The position numbers and the translations under genes are program-made. Below the pieces are notes generated by a model, which made no database searches, was not told where the DNA came from, and saw only the letters and a program-made list of their open reading frames with translations. This document shows, in pieces, positions 24,918 to 33,781 of a stretch of 55,271 nt of DNA (position 1 is its first letter; each line of letters starts with the position of its first letter). This stretch comes from Bacteroidales bacterium (GTDB lineage: Bacteria; Bacteroidota; Bacteroidia; Bacteroidales; UBA932), in the NCBI GenBank assembly GCA_016295455.1, contig JAEDLE010000004.1, forward strand, positions 1 to 55,271, given 5' to 3'.

Positions 24918-24937
24918 ATTGTTCATTAGTGGGTTTC

Positions 24938-24970
24938 GGATATGCAAATGTAAATATTTTTAGATATATT
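24938..24970. promoter_or_regulatory. Divergent -7 boxes between trmD and DUF349 gene
   Basis: The minus strand reads TACATTTG (near 24942-24949) for trmD, and the plus strand reads TATATTTG (near 24966-24973) for the DUF349 gene. Both fit TAnnTTTG. The two promoters lie back to back within about 35 bp. Exact -33 boxes are unclear. Confidence 0.45.
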
Positions 24971-25031
24971 TGCATTTCATGGGTTGCTTTTGACCCTGCT
25001 GTAATTAATTAACAACGTAACTCGAACATCT

Positions 25032-26849
25032 ATGAGTGAAGAAATCAAACCTGATGTACAGCTTGCATCAGATGTAGCATTGACAGAGAACGGAATACAG
25101 GAGAGTGCCGAACCGGCGGTGAACTATTCGGAGAAGACACTGGCTGAACTCTCGGAACTTTTCGGGGACTTGATGTCAGACCCTGAGAGAATGGCCAGGT
25201 ACAAGGACGCCGAGGCGATCAAGGCTGCCTTTTACAAGAAACTCTCCAAGGAGAAGGCGGATGCGGGACTCGTGCCTGCCGAAGCAGAGGCTCGGGAAGG
25301 CGCAGAAGTACAGGAGCAGGAGACTGCCGAGGCTGCCGAGGCCGTTTCAGACAATCCGTTCAGGGCAATCGAGGATGGTTTCAAGTCACTTTACAACGAA
25401 TACAGGAAGGAGCGTGCGGAGTATACCCGCCAGGCTGAAGCTGCAAAGCAGGAGAACCTGATGAAGAAGCAGGCTGTCATCGAGGATCTCAAGGCTCTCG
25501 TCGAGAAGCAGGAGGACGTGAATGCGACTTTCCCTGAGTTCAGGGAGATCCAGGCACGCTGGAGGGCTATAGGACCGGTTCCTGCCCAGAACTTCAGGGT
25601 GCTCAACGACACCTATCAGTTCTATGTCGAGCAGTTCTATGACAAGGTCCAGATCAACAGGGACATGAGGGACCTCGATTTCAAGAAGAACCTCGAGGCC
25701 AAGCAGCAGTTCTGCGAGATGGCCGAGAAACTTGCCGAGAACGAGAATGTCATCGAGGCGTTCAAGGAACTTCAGAAGCTGCATGAGCAGTGGAAGGAGT
25801 TCGGACCTGTCGCAAAGGAGTTCCGTGACGAGATATGGAACCGTTTCAAGGCCGCCACTGCCGTCATCAACAAGAAGTACCAGGGTTATTTCGAGGGCCA
25901 GAAAGAGGAGCATGCCCGCAATCTCGAGGCCAAGACCAGGCTCTGCGAGCAGGTGGAGGCGATAGTCGAACGGACCGATGTGAAGTCTTCGAACGAGTGG
26001 AACGTTCTATCCAAGGAGATAGAGGAGATCCAGAAGACCTGGAAGACCATAGGTTATGCTTCCCGCAAGGAGAACCAGAAGATATATGACCGCTTCCGTG
26101 CAGCCTGCGACAAGTTCTTCGAGAACAAGAGGGTGTTCTACACCGAGTTCAAGGGCAACATGAACGACAATATGGAGAAGAAACTCTCCCTCATTGAGCA
26201 GGCAGAGGCCCTCAAGAGCAGCACTGACTGGAAGAAGGCCACTGACCAGTTCATCGCCCTCCAGAAGAAATGGAAGGAGATAGGTGCGGTTCCCCGCAAG
26301 AAATCGGAGCAGCTTTGGAAGAGATTCCGTGCCGCATGCGACGAATTCTTTGCGGAGAGGGACAAGCAGGCCAAGCCTGAGAATTCATTCTATGCCAACC
26401 TGAAGGCCAAGAAGGCCATCATCGCCGAAATCGAGGCCTTCCAGTCGGATGATGCGCAGGTCCGCCGTGACGCTGCCGAGAACTTCAGCCAGAGATGGAA
26501 GGAAATCGGCTTCGTGCCTTTCAAGGAGAAGGACAATATCGCCCAGGCATTCAAGGACGCCATGCAGGCAAAGTTCCCTGAGTACGGAACCCGTTCACAG
26601 AGACCTCAGAGGCAGTCCCGCGCTTCTTCAAGACCTGTGCTCTCGGAGAAGGACAAGCTCGTACAACAGCACGTCGCTCTCCAGCAGCAGATCGACACCT
26701 ACGAGAACAACATAGGTTTCTTCGCCAATTCCAAGAATTCCCAGCCGCTCATCCAGCAGATGAGGGAGAGGATAGAGCAGGCGAAGGAAGAACTGAAGGC
26801 CCTGGAGAACAGGATCAGGGAGATAGAGAACTCCGAGGATCAGCAGTAA
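25032..26849 (+). CDS. DUF349 repeat protein
   Basis: A 605-residue, highly charged helical protein with at least five DUF349 units (for example FREIQARWRAIGPVP; LHEQWKEFGPVAKEFRDEIWNRFKAA; IQKTWKTIGYASRKENQKIYDRFRAACDKFF; LQKKWKEIGAVPRKKSEQLWKRFRAACDEFF; FSQRWKEIGFVPFKEKDNIAQAFKDAM). The first ~90 residues are acidic and low-complexity, and the C-terminus (about 535-600) is a coiled coil. Cytoplasmic; function unknown. It is followed by a GC-rich hairpin and then yidC, a common Bacteroidota arrangement. Confidence 0.92.
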   Translation: MSEEIKPDVQLASDVALTENGIQESAEPAVNYSEKTLAELSELFGDLMSDPERMARYKDAEAIKAAFYKKLSKEKADAGLVPAEAEAREGAEVQEQETAEAAEAVSDNPFRAIEDGFKSLYNEYRKERAEYTRQAEAAKQENLMKKQAVIEDLKALVEKQEDVNATFPEFREIQARWRAIGPVPAQNFRVLNDTYQFYVEQFYDKVQINRDMRDLDFKKNLEAKQQFCEMAEKLAENENVIEAFKELQKLHEQWKEFGPVAKEFRDEIWNRFKAATAVINKKYQGYFEGQKEEHARNLEAKTRLCEQVEAIVERTDVKSSNEWNVLSKEIEEIQKTWKTIGYASRKENQKIYDRFRAACDKFFENKRVFYTEFKGNMNDNMEKKLSLIEQAEALKSSTDWKKATDQFIALQKKWKEIGAVPRKKSEQLWKRFRAACDEFFAERDKQAKPENSFYANLKAKKAIIAEIEAFQSDDAQVRRDAAENFSQRWKEIGFVPFKEKDNIAQAFKDAMQAKFPEYGTRSQRPQRQSRASSRPVLSEKDKLVQQHVALQQQIDTYENNIGFFANSKNSQPLIQQMRERIEQAKEELKALENRIREIENSEDQQ

Positions 26850-26858
26850 AGGTTGACG

Positions 26859-26881
26859 CGGCCCCGACAAGGGGCCGCGGG
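26859..26881 (+). terminator. GC-rich hairpin between DUF349 gene and yidC
   Basis: CGCGGCCCC facing GGGGCCGCG. No T-run follows, so it may be an attenuator or an mRNA-stabilising hairpin rather than a true terminator. Confidence 0.5.
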
Positions 26882-26922
26882 GATATTTCCAAACGGTATT
26901 TGCATTAATTTCAAGATACGAA

Positions 26923-28788
26923 GTGAACAAGAACAACGTCATCGGCTGGATACTCATAGGAGCAGTGATGCTCGGTTTCATGTGGTATCAGTCAAAACAG
27001 TCTGAAAAACAGGCCGCATATCAGGCATATCAGGATTCGATTGCCGCTGTGGAACAGTACAGGCTTGATTCCATATATGCCGCAACTCATCCGGTTGACA
27101 CCAGTTATCTGACTGGTATTGAACTGCCTGAAGGCAATCAGGCTCCCATATACAAGGACTCTCTGCTTGAGCAGGCATCCTCTCTTGAAGCTGAGCTCGT
27201 CTGGCTTGACAACGGCAAACTCAGGCTCGCGGTAAGCACAAAGGGTGCGCAGCCTTCTTCCGCGCAGGTGCTGGACTACAGCAGCTACGGCGGTTCCGAC
27301 CTCTACCTTTTCAAGGAAGGCCAGAGCGAGATGGGCTACAGCATATACACGGGCGAGAACATCAATACCAAGGATTTCGTGTTTGAAGTGGCTTCGCGCA
27401 CAGACACTTCCGTGGTGATGAGGCTGCCTTTCGCCAACGGCGGCTATATTGAGCAGAGCTATCTCCTGGGCAGGGATTCTTATGATGTGGAGAACGTCCT
27501 TTCCTTCGTGGGCATGGATGGCATCATCCCGAGGAACGTCACCCAGTTCGACTTCGACTGGAACGTGACCATACCGCGCATGGAGAAGGGTTATAAGAAC
27601 GAGAGCCAGTATTCCATGCTGAACTATTACTTCTCAGGTGAAAAGAAGCCGGAGGTCATAGGCCGCGGCAGGAGCGGTGAGAAGAAGATAGACAGCAAGC
27701 TCAGCTGGTTCGCTTTCCATCAGCAATTCTTCTCGGCCATAATGCGTGCCGAGGATGAGTTCGCATCCGGTGACCTTGCGCTCAAGTTCATGCCTGAGAC
27801 TGATGAAGATGGCAACCTGATGGCGTGCAGCGCCAATATGCGCTATGAGATGCACAGGGACGGGAACAACAGCTACAGGAATGAGTTCTACTTCGGTCCG
27901 AACCATTTCACCACCCTCAAGAGCTATGACCAGAAGTATGAGAAGATCATTCCTCTTGGAGGAGCCCTCGTGGGTTGGATAACCCGTTTCGTGATCATCC
28001 CTCTCTTCGACTTCCTGCACAGGTTTATCTCGAACTTCGGCATCATCATACTGCTGATGACCATATTCATAAAGATTGTGGTCCTTCCTTTCGCATACAA
28101 GTCTTTCTCTTCCAGCGCCAAGATGCAGGCCATCAAGCCTGAGGTGGACAAGCTGAACGAGAAGTATCCGAAGCCTGAGGATGCGATGAAGAAGCAGCAG
28201 GCGATGATGAACCTCTATCAGAGGGCCGGAATCAACCCTATGGGCGGTTGTCTCCCTATGCTCCTGCAGTTCCCTATACTCTGGGCGATGTTCAGGTTCT
28301 TCCCTGCGTCCATCGAGCTGCGCCAGCAGAGTTTCCTCTGGGCTGACGACCTCAGCGCATATGACTCCATACTCAACTTCGGATTCCATATTCCTCTGCT
28401 TGGAGACCATATCTCACTCTTCGCGCTGCTTATGGCGGTTTCGATGTTCTTCTACTCAAGGGCTACGATGCAGGGTCAGTCCATCAGCGACCCGAGTCAG
28501 GCGAGCATGAGGTTCATGAGCCTGTATATGATGCCGATAATGATGTTCTTCATCTGTAACAGCCTCTCTTCAGCGCTCAGCTATTATTATCTCCTCTCCA
28601 ACCTGATCACCATGCTGGAGACCTGGATAATCAAGAAGTTCTTCGTGAAGCCGGAGGAGATTCTCGCCAAACTGAAGGCTACGGAAGGCAAGAAGGCTCC
28701 GAAGAGCAAGTGGGAGCAGAGACTTGAGGAGGCTCAGCGCATGCAGCAGCAGGCCTATGCGGAGCAGCAGAAGAAAAACAGAAGATAA
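26923..28788 (+). CDS. yidC: Membrane protein insertase YidC
   Basis: A 621-residue Gram-negative-type YidC/Oxa1 protein: N-terminal transmembrane anchor (NVIGWILIGAVMLGFMWYQ), large periplasmic beta domain (about 60-345), then the conserved five-helix insertase core (LVGWITRFVIIPLFDFLHRFISNFGIIILLMTIFIKIVVLPF, MNLYQRAGINPMGGCLPMLLQFPILWAMFRFFP, FMSLYMMPIMMFFICNSLSSALSYYYLLSNLITMLE) and a basic tail. It starts at GTG 26923. The next gene begins on the base after its stop codon, so the two are probably co-translated. Confidence 0.97.
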   Translation: MNKNNVIGWILIGAVMLGFMWYQSKQSEKQAAYQAYQDSIAAVEQYRLDSIYAATHPVDTSYLTGIELPEGNQAPIYKDSLLEQASSLEAELVWLDNGKLRLAVSTKGAQPSSAQVLDYSSYGGSDLYLFKEGQSEMGYSIYTGENINTKDFVFEVASRTDTSVVMRLPFANGGYIEQSYLLGRDSYDVENVLSFVGMDGIIPRNVTQFDFDWNVTIPRMEKGYKNESQYSMLNYYFSGEKKPEVIGRGRSGEKKIDSKLSWFAFHQQFFSAIMRAEDEFASGDLALKFMPETDEDGNLMACSANMRYEMHRDGNNSYRNEFYFGPNHFTTLKSYDQKYEKIIPLGGALVGWITRFVIIPLFDFLHRFISNFGIIILLMTIFIKIVVLPFAYKSFSSSAKMQAIKPEVDKLNEKYPKPEDAMKKQQAMMNLYQRAGINPMGGCLPMLLQFPILWAMFRFFPASIELRQQSFLWADDLSAYDSILNFGFHIPLLGDHISLFALLMAVSMFFYSRATMQGQSISDPSQASMRFMSLYMMPIMMFFICNSLSSALSYYYLLSNLITMLETWIIKKFFVKPEEILAKLKATEGKKAPKSKWEQRLEEAQRMQQQAYAEQQKKNRR

Positions 28789-29448
28789 GTGTCTGTAAAA
28801 GAAAATATCGGACAGATTCGTGGAGAACTGCCACAGGGCGTTGAGCTCGTGGCAGTTTCCAAGTTCCATCCTGTCTCGGCAATAATGGAGGCATATGAAG
28901 CGGGACAGAGGGTCTTCGGGGAGAACCGTCCGCAGGAACTTGCCGCGAAGGCTCCCGGGCTGCCGTGCGACATACGCTGGCATTTCATAGGCCACCTGCA
29001 GACCAACAAACTCAAGCAGGTGTTGCCATATGCGCATATGGTTCAGTCTGTGGATTCTCTGCATCTGCTTGAGGCCATGCACGCCTGGCTCGAGAGGAAC
29101 GGGAGGAAGATGGATTGTCTTCTCGAACTTCATCTGGGGGCGGAGGAGACGAAGACCGGCTTGACTGAGGAGGAAATACGGGGCATACTTGCACACAGTT
29201 CCGATTATCCCTGCCTTGGTTTCTGCGGTTTGATGGGTATGGCGACGAACACTGATGACGAGCAGCTGATAAGGGCTGATTTCCGTCGCATTTCCGGGCT
29301 GTGGAAAGAGCTGAAGGCGGCACATCCGGAACTCGAGGGGTTCAGGGAACTGTCCATAGGAATGTCGGGCGACTACCGCATTGCCCTGGAATACGGTGCC
29401 ACGATGGTGCGTATCGGCACAGGTATTTTCGGAGCCCGTGAATATTGA
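28789..29448 (+). CDS. PLP homeostasis protein (YggS/PLPBP family)
   Basis: A 219-residue single-domain PLP-binding barrel. Signatures: VELVAVSKFHPVSAIMEAYEAGQRVFGENRPQEL with the PLP Lys in VSKFHP (Lys24), WHFIGHLQTNKLKQVLP, SVDSLHLLEAM, GLMGMATNTDDEQLIRADFR, ELSIGMSGDYRIALEYGATMVRIGTGIFG. No enzymatic activity is known; it buffers pyridoxal phosphate and amino-acid pools. It starts at GTG directly after the yidC stop. PLP demand in this window is high (the GcvP subunits), though they are not in the same operon. Confidence 0.93.
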   Translation: MSVKENIGQIRGELPQGVELVAVSKFHPVSAIMEAYEAGQRVFGENRPQELAAKAPGLPCDIRWHFIGHLQTNKLKQVLPYAHMVQSVDSLHLLEAMHAWLERNGRKMDCLLELHLGAEETKTGLTEEEIRGILAHSSDYPCLGFCGLMGMATNTDDEQLIRADFRRISGLWKELKAAHPELEGFRELSIGMSGDYRIALEYGATMVRIGTGIFGAREY

Positions 29449-29484
29449 GTATATTAAGCTGAAAACTAACCAACTGTATTGTTT

Positions 29485-30030
29485 ATGACACTGATAATCC
29501 TTGTTGCGGTGATCGCCCTCCTTGCCATTTGGACGATTTCCATCCAGAACAGACTCGTCAAGATGGACGAGATATGCATGAATGCCCTCAGACAGATAAA
29601 CGTCCAGCAGCAGAGCCGTTTCGACGCTGTGCGCATGCTGATTTCTCTTATGAGGGAATATTCTGAATATGAGGCTGATACGCTTGAGAAGATTGTCAAG
29701 GCCCGCTCCAATATGGGGGCTGCGACACCTGACGTCGCCGAACTGAACGCAAGGCAGCAGAGTCTCGATACCATCACCTCCAAGATTTTCGCTCTTGCGG
29801 AGCAGTATCCGGACCTCAAGGCCAACCAGCAGTATTCCAAGACCATGGACGAGGTTTCACGCTATGAGGAGAACGTCAGGCTCAGCCGTATGACTTTCAA
29901 CGACACCGTGACAAAGTTCAACTCCCAGGTCCGTCAGTTCCCGGCAAACCTGATAGCCTCGATGCTCCACTTCACTCCGAAGGAGTATCTCGCAGAGAAC
30001 AGGGACAAGACCGAGTATCCTGCGATATGA
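29485..30030 (+). CDS. LemA family protein
   Basis: A 181-residue protein with one N-terminal membrane helix (LIILVAVIALLAIWTISIQN) and a LemA four-helix bundle (LVKMDEICMNALRQINVQQQSRFDAVRMLISLMREYSEYEADTLEKIVKARS, VSRYEENVRLSRMTFNDTVTKFNSQVRQFPANLIASMLHFTPKEYL). Function unclear; LemA is regularly encoded with DUF2207 proteins, as here, and the stop overlaps the next start by four bases. The frame begins at TTG 29479; the ATG at 29485 is preferred. Confidence 0.9.
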   Translation: MTLIILVAVIALLAIWTISIQNRLVKMDEICMNALRQINVQQQSRFDAVRMLISLMREYSEYEADTLEKIVKARSNMGAATPDVAELNARQQSLDTITSKIFALAEQYPDLKANQQYSKTMDEVSRYEENVRLSRMTFNDTVTKFNSQVRQFPANLIASMLHFTPKEYLAENRDKTEYPAI

Positions 30031-31685
30031 TGTCACTTAAAAGGTATATGGCAACGTCGGTTCTCTTGACGTTGCCTTTTTTGATTTGCGCCGCACAGCA
30101 GATCAGGAGCGTGGTCACGGAGGCCGTGCTCAATGAGGACGGCTCCGCTGACATAATCCAGACCTGGGATGTCGAGGTGACAGACGGTACCGAGTGGTAT
30201 CTTCCCATGAATCTGAAAGACCTGGAGATTTCTGCATTCAGCGTTTCGGAGGACGGACGCACCTACACTTACGAGGGGTATGGCTGGGACTCAGACAGGA
30301 ATATGGCCCAGAAGGCCTCCAAATGCGGTCTGGTGAAGACATCTTCCGGTGTGGAACTCTGCTGGGGCCTGGGCTCGTACGGCGCTCACATCTGGGTCTG
30401 CAGCTATCATCTTGACGGAGTGGTCAGGTCTCTCCGCGACTTTGACGCATTCAACCATCAGTTCGTGAATTCCGGTCTGCCTTCAGTACCTCAGAAAGCG
30501 GTCGTGCGTATTCGAAACGGCATATCCGGGGAGGAATGGACCGAGGAGAACACCCGTATCTGGGCATTCGGTTTCGAGGGCAACATATCCCTTGAGGACG
30601 GGGAAATACTGGCTGTGGCGGACGGCAGGTTCAGCAATATGACCGTTATGGCCCGTTTCGAAAAGGGCATGTTCCGGCCGTCTCTGGTCAAGGATGAACC
30701 ATTCGAAAAGATGCAGGACAGGGCCTTCAAGGGCAGTGCGTACAGTGACAGCGACTCTTCTGACATATGGTTCATCATTCTTGGAGTTCTGATAATCTTG
30801 TTGTTCTTCGGGTTCCTGCTGTGGATGCTCGTCTGCAACATCACAGGCAATATCTACAGGAAGAATTTTTTCGGCAAGACCCGTATAGACGGCTGGTTCC
30901 GGGACGCTCCTCTGGGAGGGGATATACCTTCTGTATGGTATGTCTATTCCAAGGGCTTCAGGTTCAAGAATATATCTCCGGAGAATCTGGTCGGGACCTT
31001 CTTCCTCAAATGGATGCTTGAATCTTCGGTGAATGCAGTCGGAAGTGCGGACAAGCGCAAGGGTGTGCCTCTGGTCTTCACGGACCGGGAGCCTGATTTC
31101 TGCTGCCCTGAGGAGGAACAGCTGTATCGCTGGGCCATTGAGGCCAGCGGGGACAAGGTGCTGGAGCGTTCCGAGTTCAGGAAATGGTCAAAGAAACATT
31201 CCGGGGATCTGATGAAGTGGCCTGAAGAAATCACGGACAGGGGGTTCTCGAATCTGGTCGGCTCAGGCCGTATGCTTTCGGTCAACAAGGCTGAACCTTC
31301 GCACCGGGAGGAACTCTGCCAGGTGATGGAGTTCAGGAATTTCCTGAATGATTTCACCCTTTCTTCAGAGAGGAGCGCAAGCGAGGTTGCGGTGTGGAAG
31401 CACTATCTCGTATTTGCTCAGCTCTTCGGTATTGCGGACAAGGTTTCGGAACAGTTCAGCAAGCTTTATCCTGAGATGTTCGGCAGAGTGGCCGAGGAAT
31501 GCGGTGTGGATCCGGTGTTCCTGCTGTACTATATTTCGTGGAATAACCGGATGAGCGCAAATTACTACAAGTCAGCGGTTTCCACTGCACAGGGCAAGTC
31601 GGCGTCCATGGGTATGGGCGGCGCCACCTCCTTTGGAGGAGGAGGCGGATTCAGCGGCGGCGGATTCGGAGGGGGTACGCGTTAG
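30027..31685 (+). CDS. DUF2207 membrane protein with Gly-rich tail
   Basis: A 552-residue protein with signal peptide (MATSVLLTLPFLICAAQ), an extracytoplasmic DUF2207 beta domain (IRSVVTEAVLNEDGSADIIQTWDVEV through the GFEGNISLEDGEI region), one membrane helix (about 250-272, WFIILGVLIILLFFGFLLWMLV) and a cytoplasmic part ending in a glycine-rich tail (GGGGGFSGGGFGGGTR), the hallmark of the family. Coupled to lemA by ATGA. Role unknown; the lemA-DUF2207 pair is widespread and linked to envelope biology. Convergent with lpxB, overlapping it by four bases. Confidence 0.9.
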   Translation: MMSLKRYMATSVLLTLPFLICAAQQIRSVVTEAVLNEDGSADIIQTWDVEVTDGTEWYLPMNLKDLEISAFSVSEDGRTYTYEGYGWDSDRNMAQKASKCGLVKTSSGVELCWGLGSYGAHIWVCSYHLDGVVRSLRDFDAFNHQFVNSGLPSVPQKAVVRIRNGISGEEWTEENTRIWAFGFEGNISLEDGEILAVADGRFSNMTVMARFEKGMFRPSLVKDEPFEKMQDRAFKGSAYSDSDSSDIWFIILGVLIILLFFGFLLWMLVCNITGNIYRKNFFGKTRIDGWFRDAPLGGDIPSVWYVYSKGFRFKNISPENLVGTFFLKWMLESSVNAVGSADKRKGVPLVFTDREPDFCCPEEEQLYRWAIEASGDKVLERSEFRKWSKKHSGDLMKWPEEITDRGFSNLVGSGRMLSVNKAEPSHREELCQVMEFRNFLNDFTLSSERSASEVAVWKHYLVFAQLFGIADKVSEQFSKLYPEMFGRVAEECGVDPVFLLYYISWNNRMSANYYKSAVSTAQGKSASMGMGGATSFGGGGGFSGGGFGGGTR

Positions 31686-32848
31686 CGGCCCCTGAGTTCG
31701 CTCACCATCGCCTTGGCGACTGCAAGTGAAGCCCCGGAACCTCCGAGGGCTTTTCTTATTTCCGCATAGTCCGAGAGCATTTCTGCCCTGTATTCGGAGT
31801 CTTCCAGAATGCGGCATATCTCATTCTTGAGATTATCCGCAGTGAAGTGGTACTGTATCAGTTCCTTGAATGCCTTTCGGTTCAGGACGAGGTTTCCCAA
31901 ACTGATCATATCCACCTTGATTATCTGTCTGGCCAGGGTGAAATTGAAGTCCGAGCTGGCATATGCCACCACTTGAGGGGTACCAATCAGACAGGTCTCG
32001 AGGGATGCCGTACCGGAGTTGACCACAGCGGCTTCGGAATTCGCAAGCACGGCGTAGGTCTGTCCGGACACGACTTTGAGGTACTCCTCACGCCCCTTTA
32101 GATATGGCGCGTAATCCTTGATGCTCCTCGAAGGCGCAGCTGCCACAAGGAACACCACGTCGGCATATTCAGGAGTGGAGTGCATCTTGTCCGCGAAGCT
32201 GGCGCATACGGGCATCATGGATGAGACCTCGCTCTTGCGGGAGCCTGCGAGTATGGCAACCATACGTTTGTCTTCCAGTGAGTTGGCTTTGAGGAAGCTG
32301 CTTCTGTCCAGCTTCAGCTGAGGGGAGGAGTCGATGGCGTCGATAAGTGGATTTCCGCGGTAGATGTAGGGCACCTGCTTCTTCTCGAAGTAGGCTTTCT
32401 CGAAAGGGAAGACGATGAAGAGCCTGTCGACGTCCCTGCGGAGCTTGCGTACCCGGCTTTCCCTCGAGGCCCAGACTTTCGGTGCGATGTAGTAGAAGAC
32501 CTTGTAGCCCTTGGCGTGGGCATATGCCGCGACCCTGAAGTTGAAGCCGGGGTAGTCGATGAGTATCACGGCGTCGGGTTTGAAGCTGTCAATGTCCCTG
32601 CAGCAGTCGCTGAAGCGTCTGAGGAAGCGTCCGGCGTGCAGTATTATCTGGCTGAAGCCCATCACTGCGCCTTCGTTGTAGTCGTGAACGAGGCCTGTGC
32701 CCTTCTGGTGAGCGTGGAAGACTCCGTCCATAAGCGCGCCGCCCCAGAAGCGTATGTCCGCCTCGGGGTCGCATCCGTAGAGCCCTTTCATCAGGTTGGA
32801 CCCGTGAAGGTCTCCCGAGGCTTCGCCGGCTATGATGTAGTATTTCAT
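31682..32848 (-). CDS. lpxB: Lipid-A-disaccharide synthase
   Basis: A 388-residue GT19 glycosyltransferase that joins lipid X and UDP-diacylglucosamine in lipid A synthesis. Signatures: MKYYIIAGEASGDLHGSNLMKGL, FWGGALMDG, VILIDYPGFNFRVA, YYIAPKVWASRESRVRKLRRDVDRLFIVFPFE, ILAGSRKSEVSSMMPV, AVVNSGTASLETCLIGTPQVVAY. Normal length. It follows surE in a two-gene operon with a 4-bp overlap. Confidence 0.96.
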   Translation of the reverse strand: MKYYIIAGEASGDLHGSNLMKGLYGCDPEADIRFWGGALMDGVFHAHQKGTGLVHDYNEGAVMGFSQIILHAGRFLRRFSDCCRDIDSFKPDAVILIDYPGFNFRVAAYAHAKGYKVFYYIAPKVWASRESRVRKLRRDVDRLFIVFPFEKAYFEKKQVPYIYRGNPLIDAIDSSPQLKLDRSSFLKANSLEDKRMVAILAGSRKSEVSSMMPVCASFADKMHSTPEYADVVFLVAAAPSRSIKDYAPYLKGREEYLKVVSGQTYAVLANSEAAVVNSGTASLETCLIGTPQVVAYASSDFNFTLARQIIKVDMISLGNLVLNRKAFKELIQYHFTADNLKNEICRILEDSEYRAEMLSDYAEIRKALGGSGASLAVAKAMVSELRGR

Positions 32849-33630
32849 AAGAGATTCCTTTCTATGCCGAGTCCCGAGAGCCTCCTGAGCTCGTCAGAAT
32901 CCGTATTCAGTATGCTGTGCGCTGTCACCGTGACGTAGCCCTGTGACATCAGATGGTGGTCCGCATCAGGCGGATTCATCCCGGAATCAAGGTATTCGCC
33001 AGTCATGGCATATACGGTCTCGCCTTCGGCATTGCATTCCTCCACGAGCTTGAACTCCCTGATCCAGCGTCCTATGCCCATATGGGTCAGTCTCACGCCC
33101 TTTATCTTTTCAGGCGGAAGCTCCGGAAAATTTACGTTGTAATATGTTCCGAACGGCTTTCCCTCAGAGGCGGAGACCAGTTTCCTGAATATGGCAGGGA
33201 AGAGAGCCTCCACGGCGGAGAAATCAGGATGTTCCGAGTGGGTGTCTATGGATACGCCGATTCCTGTCAGTCCGTTGATTGCAGCCTCCTGGCAGGCACC
33301 CAGCGTGCCGCTGTAGAGGGCTCCCATCGTGGCGTTGGATCCGTGGTTGATTCCGCTTACAACCACATCCGGGAAACTGTCGGAAAAGTTCAGGGCATAC
33401 TTCACGCAGCTGGCCGGGGTGGCGTCGAGGTAGGAGAGTTCGAATCCGTCCTCATTTCCTATCCTCCTGTAGGCGAGACTGCGGCTTCCTAGGTTCACGG
33501 CCAGGCTCATCCCGGACTGGGGACCCTTCGGGGCAACCACCGTCACGTCGCCATATTCCCTGAGCATCTGCGCGAGTGTTCTGATGCCTTGTGATGTATA
33601 TCCGTCGTCGTTGGTAACGAGTATTCTCAT
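32845..33630 (-). CDS. surE: 5'/3'-nucleotidase SurE
   Basis: A 261-residue metal-dependent nucleotidase/exopolyphosphatase. N-terminal MRILVTNDDGYTSQGI with the two metal-binding Asp (9 and 10), VVAPKGPQSGMSLAVNL, LDATPASCVKYAL and VVSGINHGSNATMGALYSGTLGACQEAAINGLTGIGVS with the metal-ligand Asn. Dephosphorylates nucleoside monophosphates during stress. Its stop overlaps the lpxB start by four bases; lpxB-surE linkage is known in other Bacteroidota. Confidence 0.96.
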   Translation of the reverse strand: MRILVTNDDGYTSQGIRTLAQMLREYGDVTVVAPKGPQSGMSLAVNLGSRSLAYRRIGNEDGFELSYLDATPASCVKYALNFSDSFPDVVVSGINHGSNATMGALYSGTLGACQEAAINGLTGIGVSIDTHSEHPDFSAVEALFPAIFRKLVSASEGKPFGTYYNVNFPELPPEKIKGVRLTHMGIGRWIREFKLVEECNAEGETVYAMTGEYLDSGMNPPDADHHLMSQGYVTVTAHSILNTDSDELRRLSGLGIERNLL

Positions 33631-33698
33631 TGAATCGTTTAAGATAAATTATTGATACAGAATTTTGTGCAAAGATATGCAAAATCATTATTTTTTCG

Positions 33699-33706
33699 TA
33701 ATTTTG
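33699..33706 (+). promoter_or_regulatory. -7 box (TAATTTTG) for gapA
   Basis: TAATTTTG matches TAnnTTTG and predicts a leader of about 65-70 nt before the gapA ATG at 33782. The leader contains TTTTCC-type repeats but no recognised riboswitch. Confidence 0.55.
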
Positions 33707-33781
33707 TGGCGTCCCGGGAAAAGGCTGTTCTCCGGGGCAACAGAAAAGTAGTGTAATTAACTTTTATAATATTGTATTACA

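Noticed and set aside
25032..26849. DNA tandem repeat array in the DUF349 gene
   Set aside because: The repetition is at protein level (diverged DUF349 units); nucleotide identity between units is low.
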